From Gilliamella sp. B3022 (GTDB lineage: Bacteria > Pseudomonadota > Gammaproteobacteria > Enterobacterales > Orbaceae), in the NCBI RefSeq assembly GCF_028751545.1, contig NZ_CP071867.1, positions 682,001 to 746,000 of the forward strand: 64,000 nt of DNA. Reading direction: 5' to 3'. The notes beneath the pieces are model-generated. The model saw only the letters and a list, made by a program, of their open reading frames with translations. It was not told the DNA's origin and did no database searches. A program made the translations under genes and the position numbers. Positions within the stretch are counted from its first letter, which is position 1. Each line of letters starts with the position of its first letter. Shown here in pieces: positions 7,996 to 16,923 of the stretch.

Positions 7996-9192
7996 TTAAA
8001 TACCCTCACCTAAACCACTCTCAATAGCTTTTCCAATCGCATCTAGTGCTTGAACAGCATCATCACCTACTGCTGTGAATAGTAATCGACTGCCTTTTTT
8101 AGCGCCAAGAGCAACAATTTTCATTAAGCTTGTCGCACTAACAGGTTCAGCTTTACCATCAAGGTTTGCAACAGTAACTTTACTTTTAAATTCTTTCACT
8201 AATTTAACTAATACCGATGATGGGCGAGTGTGCAAGCCATTTTCATTTGGAACAATAAATTCACGAGTTAATATTGGATTATTTGTATCTGAAGTTTGTT
8301 TTGCATTGGACGATTGAGTCTCAAGTTGATTTGATACCGCAGATTGATCATTAGATACAAGCAAATCAATAATTTTATCAATATCAGCTGACAGTAAAAG
8401 ATCCAATTTTTGATTAAAGGCTAAAGAAGCTAAATTATTTACTACGTTATCAATAGCATCATTCATCATCGACATGGTAATCAACAATTTAACTGGTTTA
8501 CCGTCTTCATTTAGATCGCTTATTGTACGACTAATTGCAATCGCATTTTTTAGGTTACCTTCTTTGCTATCATTGAACCAAACGCCGCTACCCAAATAGT
8601 TAGGTTTATTATCCAGTACATTAGTAATAAAATTAGCATTTACTGCACTTTGTTGTTTTAAACGTGAAGCGTTTAATGCTTGTAAAGTTCCTAAACTATC
8701 CGCAGGAATATCCAATAATAAAGAAGATTCAGTTATACTAAATTGGCTATCTTCTATGCTCGATTTTCCCGTTAAAATCGCAATTGCCTCATCTGCTGAT
8801 TGAATATTTTTAATGCGTTCTTCAACACCATCAGCGCTAAGTACATGTGTTAATTGACGAAGTAATTCTAAATGCTCATCAGAACTTGCTGCAATACCAA
8901 TGGCTAGATAAGCTTTTTCGCCATCATCACCCCATTCAACTCCGTTAGGAAAGCAAAAAACTTGCACACCGGTTTTTTTTACTAAATGACGAGTTTTAGT
9001 TGTACCATGTGGAATAGCAAGACCAATACCCAGATAAGTTGCTGCTTGAGCTTCGCGTTCGAGCATTCCATCTACGTATCCTTCCTCAACAAATCCTGCA
9101 CTTGTTAAAGCAGCAGCTACTTTTTTTATCGCCTCAGTTTTGTTAGGGGCTTGTTCATTTAAATGGATATTTTCTTTAACTAAATGAAACAT
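7996..9192 (-). CDS. fruB: PTS fructose EIIA / HPr fusion (diphosphoryl transfer protein)
   Basis: Carries phosphate from enzyme I to FruA. The 398 residues have three parts: an EIIA-Fru domain with phospho-histidine H62 (GIGLAIPHGTT), a central M-like domain (about 155-290), and a C-terminal HPr-like FPr domain with H321 (NENGLHTRPSSVLV). A Gln/Ser-rich linker (about 281-305) precedes the HPr domain. Architecture matches enterobacterial FruB. It is the first gene of the fru operon. The ribosome binding site AGAGG precedes the ATG, and a Cra operator lies 73-86 bp upstream of the start. Confidence 0.96.
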   Translation of the reverse strand: MFHLVKENIHLNEQAPNKTEAIKKVAAALTSAGFVEEGYVDGMLEREAQAATYLGIGLAIPHGTTKTRHLVKKTGVQVFCFPNGVEWGDDGEKAYLAIGIAASSDEHLELLRQLTHVLSADGVEERIKNIQSADEAIAILTGKSSIEDSQFSITESSLLLDIPADSLGTLQALNASRLKQQSAVNANFITNVLDNKPNYLGSGVWFNDSKEGNLKNAIAISRTISDLNEDGKPVKLLITMSMMNDAIDNVVNNLASLAFNQKLDLLLSADIDKIIDLLVSNDQSAVSNQLETQSSNAKQTSDTNNPILTREFIVPNENGLHTRPSSVLVKLVKEFKSKVTVANLDGKAEPVSATSLMKIVALGAKKGSRLLFTAVGDDAVQALDAIGKAIESGLGEGI

Positions 9193-9264
9193 ATAATAAA
9201 TACCTCTGGGTTGCTATGTTAAATCATCTAACATAATTCATATTATTTACTTAAATAACTTAAT

Positions 9265-9278
9265 TGAATCGTTTCAGC
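9265..9278 (-). promoter_or_regulatory. Cra (FruR) operator of fruBKA
   Basis: On the minus strand the sequence is GCTGAAACGATTCA, one base from the Cra consensus GCTGAAACGTTTCA. It lies between cra and fruB, 73 bp upstream of the fruB start. Cra binding here would repress the operon until fructose 1-phosphate accumulates. The match is seen directly; the regulation follows from known Cra behaviour. Confidence 0.88.
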
Positions 9279-9360
9279 AATAATGACGAGAATTATATTA
9301 ATTATCAAATAAATTATCTCTATTAATAGAAAATATGTGATCTGGATCTTCTTTTTGTAT

Positions 9361-9386
9361 AAAATTTAACAAAAAATTTTGTTAAA
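9361..9386 (-). terminator. A/T hairpin overlapping the cra stop codon
   Basis: The arms TTTAACAAAA (9365-9374) and TTTTGTTAAA (9377-9386) are perfectly complementary with a 2-nt spacer. On the minus strand they are followed by TTTTA. The hairpin includes the last codons of cra. The stem has only two G-C pairs, so termination before fruB is probably partial. Confidence 0.5.
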
Positions 9387-10430
9387 ATGATCCTTTTTCA
9401 TTAAAGTTCGATCCCGACTTAAACTGCCACGGTAAATTAGTCGTCTAGGAATAACTGTGGTTCCTGGCTGATAATTCTCATTTTTCAAACAGTTTAATAA
9501 CATTTTTATCGTCATTTTAGCAACTTCTTTATGATCTTGACAAAGTGATATAACTTTACAAGGTAAGAAATCCAATAATTCATTATCACCAAAAGTAGCA
9601 ATAGTTAATGTTTCAGGTAAATGACCGAACTTTCTTAAGATTGCGTCAATAGTCCCTTGAAGCAAGGAAAAAGAGGTCGTAAAAATGCCATCAGGCAAAT
9701 CATGATCTTCTAACCATTGACTAAAAGCGATATCAGCGTCGTGACGACTATAATTAGTTGCATATAAGAAATCAATTTTATTCTCATTATCATGATTACA
9801 ATGATTAAGTCTAATATCATTAAATCCATCTAAACGAAGTTGACTAACCGATAGATTAGGTAAGGCTCCTAGATAAACCATAGAACCATGAACAACATCA
9901 TTAAACGCTTGTGCTAAGGTTTTGGAGTCTTGTTTATCCGCACCAACTATATTTCTAAATTTAGTACTGGATAGAATTCTATCAAGAGCAAATAATGGAA
10001 TTTTTGTATTTTGCCAATCGTCATAAAAAACATAATCTTTGGCGGAAACAAATGATGAGGAAATTACTAACGCATCAACTTGTCGTTGTTGAAGATGCTT
10101 AACGCACTCTTTTTCAATTTTGGGATCATCTTCTGAACATGAAAGTAATACTTGATAACCTTCTTTTCTTATTAACTGTTCTAAGTAATTAGCAATACGA
10201 GTATAACTGATGTTTTCTAAATCGGGAATAATAATGCCAATAGTATGAGTTTTACCCGCTCTAAGTCCGGCTGCAACCGCATTTGGCTGATAATCATGCT
10301 CTTTTACAACTGACATTACTTTTTCTATTGTCTGATCACTAACGCGATATTTCTTTGCTTTTCCATTAATAACGTAACTAGCCGTTGTTTTTGAAACGCC
10401 AGCTATTAGTGCAATTTCCTCTAATTTCAT
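9366..10430 (-). CDS. cra: Catabolite repressor/activator Cra (FruR), LacI family
   Basis: DNA-binding regulator that responds to fructose 1-phosphate and controls central carbon flow. The 354-residue protein starts with an almost canonical Cra helix-turn-helix (MKLEEIALIAGVSKTTASYV) and hinge region NAVAAGLRAG near 52-61. A periplasmic-binding-protein-like effector domain follows, with GIIIPDLEN, VGADKQD, LGALPNLSVS and ATFGDNELLDFL in the same order as E. coli Cra. About 20 residues at the C-terminus are extra relative to the enterobacterial protein. Unlike in E. coli it sits immediately upstream of fruBKA on the same strand. A possible LacI-type site lies about 57-71 bp upstream of its start. 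Confidence 0.95.
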   Translation of the reverse strand: MKLEEIALIAGVSKTTASYVINGKAKKYRVSDQTIEKVMSVVKEHDYQPNAVAAGLRAGKTHTIGIIIPDLENISYTRIANYLEQLIRKEGYQVLLSCSEDDPKIEKECVKHLQQRQVDALVISSSFVSAKDYVFYDDWQNTKIPLFALDRILSSTKFRNIVGADKQDSKTLAQAFNDVVHGSMVYLGALPNLSVSQLRLDGFNDIRLNHCNHDNENKIDFLYATNYSRHDADIAFSQWLEDHDLPDGIFTTSFSLLQGTIDAILRKFGHLPETLTIATFGDNELLDFLPCKVISLCQDHKEVAKMTIKMLLNCLKNENYQPGTTVIPRRLIYRGSLSRDRTLMKKDHFNKIFC

Positions 10431-10486
10431 TATTATTATCTCGGCAAAAATATTGTCATTTATTTAACATGAATCAGAGAGAATAG

Positions 10487-10501
10487 TAAACAATCGTTTC
10501 T
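10487..10501 (-). promoter_or_regulatory. Possible Cra/LacI-type site upstream of cra
   Basis: Minus-strand AGAAACGATTGTTTA has one good Cra half (GAAACGAT) and an imperfect second half. Its position upstream of cra would fit autoregulation. The match is weaker than that at fruB and may be chance in AT-rich DNA. Confidence 0.3.
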
Positions 10502-10551
10502 TTATTTACTTATACATATGTAATGTCTTTATTATTAGAATTAATTATCTA

Positions 10552-11307
10552 TCAATAATAGATTGCGATATTTTGATTATGTATTTTTTCTATTTTAACG
10601 GGAGTATCAAAAATATCCTCTAAAATAGTTGAATCCATTACCTGATTTGGATTTCCCTGATAAATTAATTCTCCATTTTTCATTGCAAGAATATAGTTAG
10701 AATAGACCGAAGCAAAATTAATATCGTGAATGACAATAACAATAGTTTTCCCCAACTCATCTGCTGCACGACGTAACTGTTTCATCATTGCAACCGCATG
10801 CTTCATATCAAGATTATTTAGAGGTTCATCAAGTAATACATATTCTGTGTCTTGACAAAGAACCATTGCAACATAAGCACGTTGTCGTTGTCCTCCTGAA
10901 AGTTCATCTAAAAATCGATCTTTATATTCTGTTAAATTTAAAAATTCAAGAGCGCGATTAATATGTGCTAAATCATCTTTAGTTAATCGCCCTTTGCTAT
11001 AAGGATATCGACCAAAACCTACTAACTCAGAAACAGTAAGTCTACTAGTAAAACGATTTTCTTGTCTTAATACTGAAAGATAGGTTGCAAGTTTATCACT
11101 TGGCGTATTAACCACATCCATGTTTTGAATCTTTACTAGGCCCTCATCAGCTAGTAATAATCGACTAATAATTGATAATAATGTCGATTTACCTGCACCA
11201 TTTGGACCAATAATCGCTGTAATACCACCTTGTGATATTGTTGCACTCACATTTTTTAATACCGGTAAAGTTTGATATTTTTTACTAATATTATCAATTT
11301 CTATCAC
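10552..11307 (-). CDS. Ferric-siderophore ABC transporter, ATP-binding protein
   Basis: Powers import of an iron-siderophore complex. The 251 residues show Walker A GPNGAGKST at 34-42, a Q-loop near 82, the signature LSGGQRQRAYVAM near 135, Walker B YVLLDEP followed by the D-loop, and the switch histidine in VIVIHDINFA. It resembles the ATPases of catecholate or petrobactin systems (CeuD, YclP, VctC, FatE types). It is the last gene of the operon and overlaps the preceding permease by 4 bp. No TonB-dependent receptor or siderophore synthesis gene is nearby, so the outer-membrane receptor must be elsewhere. Confidence 0.9.
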   Translation of the reverse strand: MIEIDNISKKYQTLPVLKNVSATISQGGITAIIGPNGAGKSTLLSIISRLLLADEGLVKIQNMDVVNTPSDKLATYLSVLRQENRFTSRLTVSELVGFGRYPYSKGRLTKDDLAHINRALEFLNLTEYKDRFLDELSGGQRQRAYVAMVLCQDTEYVLLDEPLNNLDMKHAVAMMKQLRRAADELGKTIVIVIHDINFASVYSNYILAMKNGELIYQGNPNQVMDSTILEDIFDTPVKIEKIHNQNIAIYY

Positions 11308-12275
11308 ATTGGAACCTTTTTCAATAATAAGAAGATAAACAATGAACCACCAATAAATTCAATTACAATAGATAATGCACCTACCATATTTAAAACATGT
11401 TCTAAAAACATCTGTCCACCAACAAGAAAAATCACACCTAATAAAAAAGCTGTTGGTAATAAAAAGCGATGTTGACCGGAACCACTGATGCTATACGCTA
11501 AATTGGCAATAAGCAGACCAAGAAAAGTAAAAGGACCAACAAGTGCTGTTGATATTGAAACTAAAACCGAAACGAGTAATAAAATAATGGTGACACTTCT
11601 TTGATAATCGACACCTAGATTAATCGCATTATCACGTCCTAGAGCCAGTACATCAAACTTGAATCGCATTCGCCATAAAAAAAGACCAATTATACTGGAA
11701 ATAACTAACGAAAAGACAATTAATACGGGTTCAGCTCGAGTAAATGTTGCAAAAATTCGGCTTTGCAATACTGCAAATTCACTCGGAGCCATTAAACGTT
11801 GTAGTAAATTGGAAAAGCTACGAAACAGTGTCCCTAAAATAATCCCAATTAATAAAACTAAATGCAGATTTTGTTTAAGTTTGGTAAATAAACCTCGATA
11901 CAAAAATAGAGAAAATAAAATTAACAGTAATGATTCAAAGACAAATTTACCAACAATGCCAATATAAGGAATACCTTGCGCATCAATAAAAAAGATTATC
12001 ATCGTTTGAATTAACACAAACAAAGATTCAAATCCCATTATAGAAGGGGTCAAAATTCGATTATTCGTAACAGTTTGGAAAAGCAGAGTCGAAGTTGCAG
12101 CAGAAAAAGCCACTAAAATCATTGTTAAGACAATCCAAGCCCGATGGCGTAGAATGTAACTAATATTACCTTTTAAATTAAATGCCATAAATAAAACAAC
12201 ACAAAAAACGGCAATAATTAGTAAAAATACTATGGTTTTTCGAGTTGAAATGAGGCGTTTTTGATTAACTAGCAT
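11304..12275 (-). CDS. Ferric-siderophore ABC transporter permease (second)
   Basis: A 323-residue FecCD/BtuC-family permease with about nine hydrophobic segments. It includes the conserved DVLALGRDNAINLGVDY coupling region (about 211-227) and the GPFTFLGLLIANLAY motif (about 247-261). It is more divergent at the N-terminus than the first permease, as is typical of CeuC/YclO-type second subunits. It overlaps the first permease gene by 11 bp and the ATPase gene by 4 bp, indicating translational coupling. It forms the heterodimeric inner-membrane channel with the upstream permease. Confidence 0.9.
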   Translation of the reverse strand: MLVNQKRLISTRKTIVFLLIIAVFCVVLFMAFNLKGNISYILRHRAWIVLTMILVAFSAATSTLLFQTVTNNRILTPSIMGFESLFVLIQTMIIFFIDAQGIPYIGIVGKFVFESLLLILFSLFLYRGLFTKLKQNLHLVLLIGIILGTLFRSFSNLLQRLMAPSEFAVLQSRIFATFTRAEPVLIVFSLVISSIIGLFLWRMRFKFDVLALGRDNAINLGVDYQRSVTIILLLVSVLVSISTALVGPFTFLGLLIANLAYSISGSGQHRFLLPTAFLLGVIFLVGGQMFLEHVLNMVGALSIVIEFIGGSLFIFLLLKKVPM

Positions 12276-13224
12276 GACGTTTAGTACTCAACAACACTAA
12301 AAAAATAATTGCCCCCACCACACCAAGAATTACACTAACAGGTATTTCAAACGGATAGCGGATAACTCGTCCAATAATATCACAAAGTAACACTAACCCA
12401 CTTCCGAACAAACATATCCAAGGGATGGTTTTACGAACGTTATCACCAAACATTAAACTGACTATGTTAGGAACAATCAAACCTAAAAATGGCAATACAC
12501 CAACAACGACAACAACAATCCCACCAATAAGAGCTACCACAATAAGTCCGGTTAACATCACTTGATTATAATTAAGCCCAACATTAACAGAAAAGTCACG
12601 TCCCAGTCCCGCAACCGTAAAACGATCTGCACTCCAGCAAGCAAACAAGGTGATGCCCCCTACTAACCATAATAATTCATAACGACCTTGTAAAATACCT
12701 GAAAAATCACCGGATTCCCAACCTACAAGAGATTGCAATAAATCAAAATACATAGCAAAAAAAGTACAAATGGCACTAATTACTGCACCAAGCATCATTC
12801 CAATAAGTGGTACCATAAGGGCTGTTTTAAAAATAATTTTGCGAGAAATAAACATAAATAACACGGTACCAGCCATAGCAAACAAACTCGCTACCAACAT
12901 TTTCATCATAACACTTGCGCCTGGAGCGAGTACCATCATCACTAATAAACCCAAACTAGCTGATTGAGTAGTTCCGACTAGAGATGGTTCGACAAATCGA
13001 TTTTGGGTAAGGAGTTGCATTATTAAACCGGCAATGCTCATGGCACTACCCGCTAAAAGTAAAGCCACCGTTCTGGAAACGCGACTAACAAAAAAAATTT
13101 GTTGCATATTACTGTCAGACCAAAGATCGACTAACTTTACATGCCCTGCACCAATAAATAAGCTCAATGCAGTCATTGTTAATAAAAAAACAATGCCTGC
13201 AATAAAATAAACTCTTTTAGTCAT
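12265..13224 (-). CDS. Ferric-siderophore ABC transporter permease (first)
   Basis: A 319-residue FecCD-family inner-membrane permease of the CeuB/YclN/VctD type. Features include a first membrane segment at 5-25, the RVSRTVALLLAGSAMSIAGLIMQ entry region, the FTVAGLGRDFSVNVGLNY coupling helix (about 200-217), and VGVLPFLGLIVPNIV near 240-255. Together with the second permease it forms the translocation path. It begins 7 bp after the binding-protein gene, in operon order binding protein, permease, permease, ATPase. The whole operon should be iron-regulated through the Fur-like box upstream of the binding protein. Confidence 0.9.
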   Translation of the reverse strand: MTKRVYFIAGIVFLLTMTALSLFIGAGHVKLVDLWSDSNMQQIFFVSRVSRTVALLLAGSAMSIAGLIMQLLTQNRFVEPSLVGTTQSASLGLLVMMVLAPGASVMMKMLVASLFAMAGTVLFMFISRKIIFKTALMVPLIGMMLGAVISAICTFFAMYFDLLQSLVGWESGDFSGILQGRYELLWLVGGITLFACWSADRFTVAGLGRDFSVNVGLNYNQVMLTGLIVVALIGGIVVVVVGVLPFLGLIVPNIVSLMFGDNVRKTIPWICLFGSGLVLLCDIIGRVIRYPFEIPVSVILGVVGAIIFLVLLSTKRHAS

Positions 13225-13231
13225 GGTTTAT

Positions 13232-14188
13232 TCAGTTAGCTGATGTTTTGTTTAAAACATCACTTATTTGGTCCATTAAACGACTATAAGTTTGAATACC
13301 ACCTGAAATATACATTGATGTTGAATCTAAATAAACAATGTGATTTTGTTGCCATGCATCCGTTTTAGAAATTAATTCATTATTTAAAACTTGCTGTGCT
13401 GATTGAGCTTCTTTATTACCAATTGCATTGTCTCTATCTAGAACAAATAACCATTGAGGATTAACGCTTAGTACAAACTCAGAAGTAATCGCATTACCAT
13501 GGAGCCCTGCTTCCTGAAATATGGTTGCAGGTTTAAAACCAAGTACATCAAAAATGAAGCCAAAACGTGATTTTGGTCCATAAGCAGACATTTTGCCACC
13601 ATTAATCATAATAACTAAGGCTGTTCCTGCTGTGCTTGCTTTTGGACTTAACTGTTCAATTTTTTGATTAAAATCAGCAAGTAATTTTTTAGCTTCTTGT
13701 TGTTTACCAAAAATATGACCTAACTGTTCTGTACGTTGCGTTAAGCTAGCTAAGAAATTATTTGGATCGAGATCAAGCGAGATTGTCGGTGCAATGTCAC
13801 TTAATTTTTTATACGCATCATTTGCACGTCCACCAGCAATAATCACATCGGGTTGGAGTGTACTTAGTACTTCGTAATTTGGTTCAAATAAAGTACCGAC
13901 ATTAGTATAAGCTTTGTCTGCATATTTTGATAAAAACTCTGGAAAATGTACATCTGATTGAGGAACCGCTGTAACAGGAATATTTAATGCATCGATAATA
14001 TCTAATGTTGCAGTATTAAATACCACTACTTTTTTCGGATTTTCAGGAACGTCTGTTTTACCTTGGGCGTGTTCAATAACGATTGATGTTTTATTATCGG
14101 TAGGTGTATCTTTTTTATTGTCACAACCAACCAACGCAAATAAAGCGGCCAGTAATACTAAAAATTTAATTTTGATAGATGAATACAT
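13232..14188 (-). CDS. Ferric-siderophore substrate-binding lipoprotein
   Basis: A 318-residue lipoprotein of the FatB/CeuE/YclQ cluster-8 binding proteins. The N-terminus has a lipobox ending LVGC at C22, then a charged linker, so the mature protein is probably tethered in the periplasm to the inner membrane. The PF01497 fold is visible: KKVVVFNTATLDIIDAL, LQPDVIIAGGRAND, a central helix and the SRFGFIFDVLGFKPA region. It captures the ferric complex for the two permeases encoded downstream. The family binds catecholates (enterobactin fragments, petrobactin), but the actual ligand here cannot be deduced. First gene of the operon. Confidence 0.9.
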   Translation of the reverse strand: MYSSIKIKFLVLLAALFALVGCDNKKDTPTDNKTSIVIEHAQGKTDVPENPKKVVVFNTATLDIIDALNIPVTAVPQSDVHFPEFLSKYADKAYTNVGTLFEPNYEVLSTLQPDVIIAGGRANDAYKKLSDIAPTISLDLDPNNFLASLTQRTEQLGHIFGKQQEAKKLLADFNQKIEQLSPKASTAGTALVIMINGGKMSAYGPKSRFGFIFDVLGFKPATIFQEAGLHGNAITSEFVLSVNPQWLFVLDRDNAIGNKEAQSAQQVLNNELISKTDAWQQNHIVYLDSTSMYISGGIQTYSRLMDQISDVLNKTSAN

Positions 14189-14225
14189 TGTAACTCCTAA
14201 TTATTAGCTTAGTTCAAAAGCGCAT

Positions 14226-14252
14226 AAATGATAAATATAATAATTATCATTT
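14226..14252 (-). promoter_or_regulatory. Fur-box-like inverted repeat upstream of the siderophore importer
   Basis: AAATGATAA (14226-14234) and TTATCATTT (14244-14252) form a perfect inverted repeat 38-64 bp upstream of the binding-protein start. It fits the GATAAT-type hexamers of Fur boxes and the expected iron repression. No other operator is evident there. Confidence 0.7.
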
Positions 14253-14355
14253 ACGCCAAATTGTAACTAAAAATAAATAAGTGTTCAATGAACTTTAAAC
14301 AAACAGCAAAATAATACTAAAGAATTTGATAAAAACAGCATTAGAGCATGATAAA

Positions 14356-15795
14356 TTATTTATCATCAGATAACTCTTTAAGCTTTCTAGTCAATGTATT
14401 ACGCCCCCAACCTAATAGATGGGCGGCATCTTGTTTATGCCCACGAGTAAAATTCAAGGCACAATTTAATAAAATACGCTCAACATCAGCAACGACCTTG
14501 GTTAAAATGCCAACTTTCCCTGCAAGTAATGCTTCTTTAGCCCACTGTTCGAGCTGATATTGCCATTCAATATTTATTTGTTCTTGATTACTCTGTTTAA
14601 TGCTAACATCCCGACTTAAAATGTTTTTAGGCACATTTAATTGCAATAACTCTGGTGGTAAATCTTGCACAAGTATTTCTTTACTAGAAGACATAACTGT
14701 GACCCAACGGCAAGCATTCTCAAGCTGACGAACATTACCTGACCAATTAAACTTACATAAAACATCTAAGGCTTCAAGACTCAATACTTTACTTTCTACC
14801 CCCAACTCTTTTGCCGTAGTGTGTAAAAAATGTGCTGCCAGTTTTGGAATATCTTGAGCTCGCTCACGTAGTGGAGGTAATAAAATACGAATAACATTTA
14901 AACGATGAAACAGATCATCTCTAAATTTTCCTTCTCTCACTCTCGCTTCTAAATCTTGGTGAGTTGCCGCAATAATACGTACATCGACTTTGACTGGCGA
15001 ATAACCACCAATACGATAAAACTGTCCATCAGCCAACACTCTTAATAATCTTGTTTGTACATCAAGTGGCATATCCCCAATTTCATCTAAAAATAATGTA
15101 CCGCCATTAGCTTGTTCAAATCGTCCATGACGAATTTGAGCTGCTCCTGTAAAGGCACCTTTTTCATGCCCAAACAGTTCAGATTCAATAAGGTCTCTAG
15201 GAATTGCAGCCATATTAAGCGCGATAAATGGTGATTGCGAGCGAGGACTATGAGTATGCAGTGCTTTAGCAACAAGTTCTTTACCCGTTCCAGACTCTCC
15301 ATTAATTAAAACACTTATTGAAGATTTAGATAAACGCCCAATAATACGAAACACTTCTTGCATTGCAGGTGCTTCACCAATAATACCTGTTGACGCTTTA
15401 GAGGTTGTATTATTACTATTTTTACTACTTTGAGTTTGAATTATTGCTCGCTCTACGAGTTGAATTACTTCATCAACATCAAATGGCTTAGGAATATAAT
15501 CATAAGCTCCTCTTTGATATGCATTCACTGCAGCATCAAGATCTGAATGGGCTGTCATAATAATAACAGGTAAATCAGGATATTGTTCTTTAACATAATG
15601 AAGTAATGTAAAACCATCCAGCCCAGGCATTTTTATATCTGAGATTAACACTGCGGGCTTTTGTGGATTATTAACTAGAGCATCTATTGCTTCTTGACCA
15701 CTTGAAAAACTAATACAGTTAAAATGAGCATTGGTTAACGCCTTTTCTAATACCCAACGAATAGAGCTATCATCATCAACAATCCAAACATTCAT
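14356..15795 (-). CDS. glnG: Nitrogen regulator NtrC
   Basis: Sigma-54-dependent response regulator of nitrogen limitation. In order across 479 residues: a receiver domain with phospho-acceptor D53 (ISDIKMPG), a linker, an AAA+ domain with Walker A GESGTGKE, the sigma-54 contact loop GAFTGA and Walker [12 protein letters not shown], and a Fis-type helix-turn-helix at the C-terminus ([24 protein letters not shown]). All catalytic residues are present. It lies 14 bp downstream of glnL. It should act on the sigma-54 promoter and paired sites upstream of glnA, closing an autoregulatory loop on its own operon. Confidence 0.97.
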   Translation of the reverse strand: MNVWIVDDDSSIRWVLEKALTNAHFNCISFSSGQEAIDALVNNPQKPAVLISDIKMPGLDGFTLLHYVKEQYPDLPVIIMTAHSDLDAAVNAYQRGAYDYIPKPFDVDEVIQLVERAIIQTQSSKNSNNTTSKASTGIIGEAPAMQEVFRIIGRLSKSSISVLINGESGTGKELVAKALHTHSPRSQSPFIALNMAAIPRDLIESELFGHEKGAFTGAAQIRHGRFEQANGGTLFLDEIGDMPLDVQTRLLRVLADGQFYRIGGYSPVKVDVRIIAATHQDLEARVREGKFRDDLFHRLNVIRILLPPLRERAQDIPKLAAHFLHTTAKELGVESKVLSLEALDVLCKFNWSGNVRQLENACRWVTVMSSSKEILVQDLPPELLQLNVPKNILSRDVSIKQSNQEQINIEWQYQLEQWAKEALLAGKVGILTKVVADVERILLNCALNFTRGHKQDAAHLLGWGRNTLTRKLKELSDDK

Positions 15796-15809
15796 TTTAA
15801 TTTACCTCA

Positions 15810-16856
15810 CTACTTAATTGGCAGATAAACAGAAAACTCTGTATGCCCAGGCCAACTATTAAATTCAATTTTACCGTGATGTTGATCGACAATATTATGT
15901 GCAATTGAAAGCCCAATACCCGTACCGCCTTCATAACCACTTACCATTGGATAAAACAGTGTATCTTGTATCTGAACAGGAACACCTGGTCCATTGTCTT
16001 CAATATCTATGCGCGCACATAGACGATAACGCTGGCCATGTAAAGTAACTTGAAACGCTGTTCTTGTTCTAATTGTTATAGTTCCACTTTTAGAACCAAT
16101 AGCTTGTAAAGCGTTACGAACAATATTTAAAATCACCTGCTCAATCTGCTCTGAATCATGAATGAATTCAGGCAAACTGGGATCATAATCACGTAAAATA
16201 ACAACATTGAAAGGTTTTTCTAAACAAAGCAGTGCATATATTCGCTCAATTGCTTTGTGAATATTCTGTTCCTTTTGCTGCAATCGCTGTTGGGGACCAA
16301 GTAACCTATCTACAAGATTTCTTAATCTATCTGCTTGTTCAATAATTATTTGTGTATAATCTTGCAATTCATTTTTAGGTAGTTCACGTGATAATAATTG
16401 AGCGGCACCTCTAAGACCACCAAGTGGATTTTTTATTTCATGAGCAAGCCCTCTAACTAATTCTCGTGCTGCACTTTGTTGGGCTTGTTGCAATTGTTCC
16501 TGGCTCAAGCGCTTATGATTATTTAATGGAGCCATTTCTATCAATACATGACCATTTGTTAATAATTGTGCCGTTAACGATAAGATATGCAATTCATTGT
16601 TAACAACTAAATTAACTTCATTATCCGTAAAACCTTGATTTTTTTCTAATGCATTAAGCATTAATTCAATATCTAAGGAAAAATAACTCAATAAATCTGG
16701 AAAATAACTTTCTAATAATTTTTTGGAACTTTGCGCTAGTAATTGTTGTGCGGCAGTATTAGCATAAAAAATATTGAGTTTCTTATCTAATAACAAAATA
16801 CTTGTGATCATCGAATCGAGAACAAGATTAGCATCAGATTCATTATCAAATGTCAT
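15810..16856 (-). CDS. glnL: Nitrogen sensor kinase/phosphatase NtrB
   Basis: Sensor that phosphorylates or dephosphorylates NtrC under control of PII. The 348-residue protein has a PAS domain (about 5-110), a dimerisation/phospho-acceptor helix with H139 in [20 protein letters not shown], and an ATPase domain with N box ([12 protein letters not shown]), G1 (DNGPGVP) and G2 ([10 protein letters not shown]). There are no membrane segments, so it is cytosolic as in E. coli. It sits between glnA and glnG. A strong hairpin in the 67-bp gap after glnA probably lowers read-through into glnLG. Confidence 0.96.
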   Translation of the reverse strand: MTFDNESDANLVLDSMITSILLLDKKLNIFYANTAAQQLLAQSSKKLLESYFPDLLSYFSLDIELMLNALEKNQGFTDNEVNLVVNNELHILSLTAQLLTNGHVLIEMAPLNNHKRLSQEQLQQAQQSAARELVRGLAHEIKNPLGGLRGAAQLLSRELPKNELQDYTQIIIEQADRLRNLVDRLLGPQQRLQQKEQNIHKAIERIYALLCLEKPFNVVILRDYDPSLPEFIHDSEQIEQVILNIVRNALQAIGSKSGTITIRTRTAFQVTLHGQRYRLCARIDIEDNGPGVPVQIQDTLFYPMVSGYEGGTGIGLSIAHNIVDQHHGKIEFNSWPGHTEFSVYLPIK

Positions 16857-16883
16857 CGTTGGATTTCCGTCCTCTTAAAGAAG

Positions 16884-16903
16884 CCACCACTAAATAGTGG
16901 TGG
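16884..16903 (-). terminator. Attenuating hairpin between glnA and glnL
   Basis: CCACCACTA / TAGTGGTGG (16884-16892 and 16895-16903) pair perfectly. On the minus strand the stem is followed by CTTCTTTAAG rather than a full T tract. It lies 20 bp after the glnA stop. Partial termination here would give more glnA than glnLG message, as is known for enteric glnALG. Confidence 0.6.
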
Positions 16904-16923
16904 TTAAGATATAAAGTTTTTAC

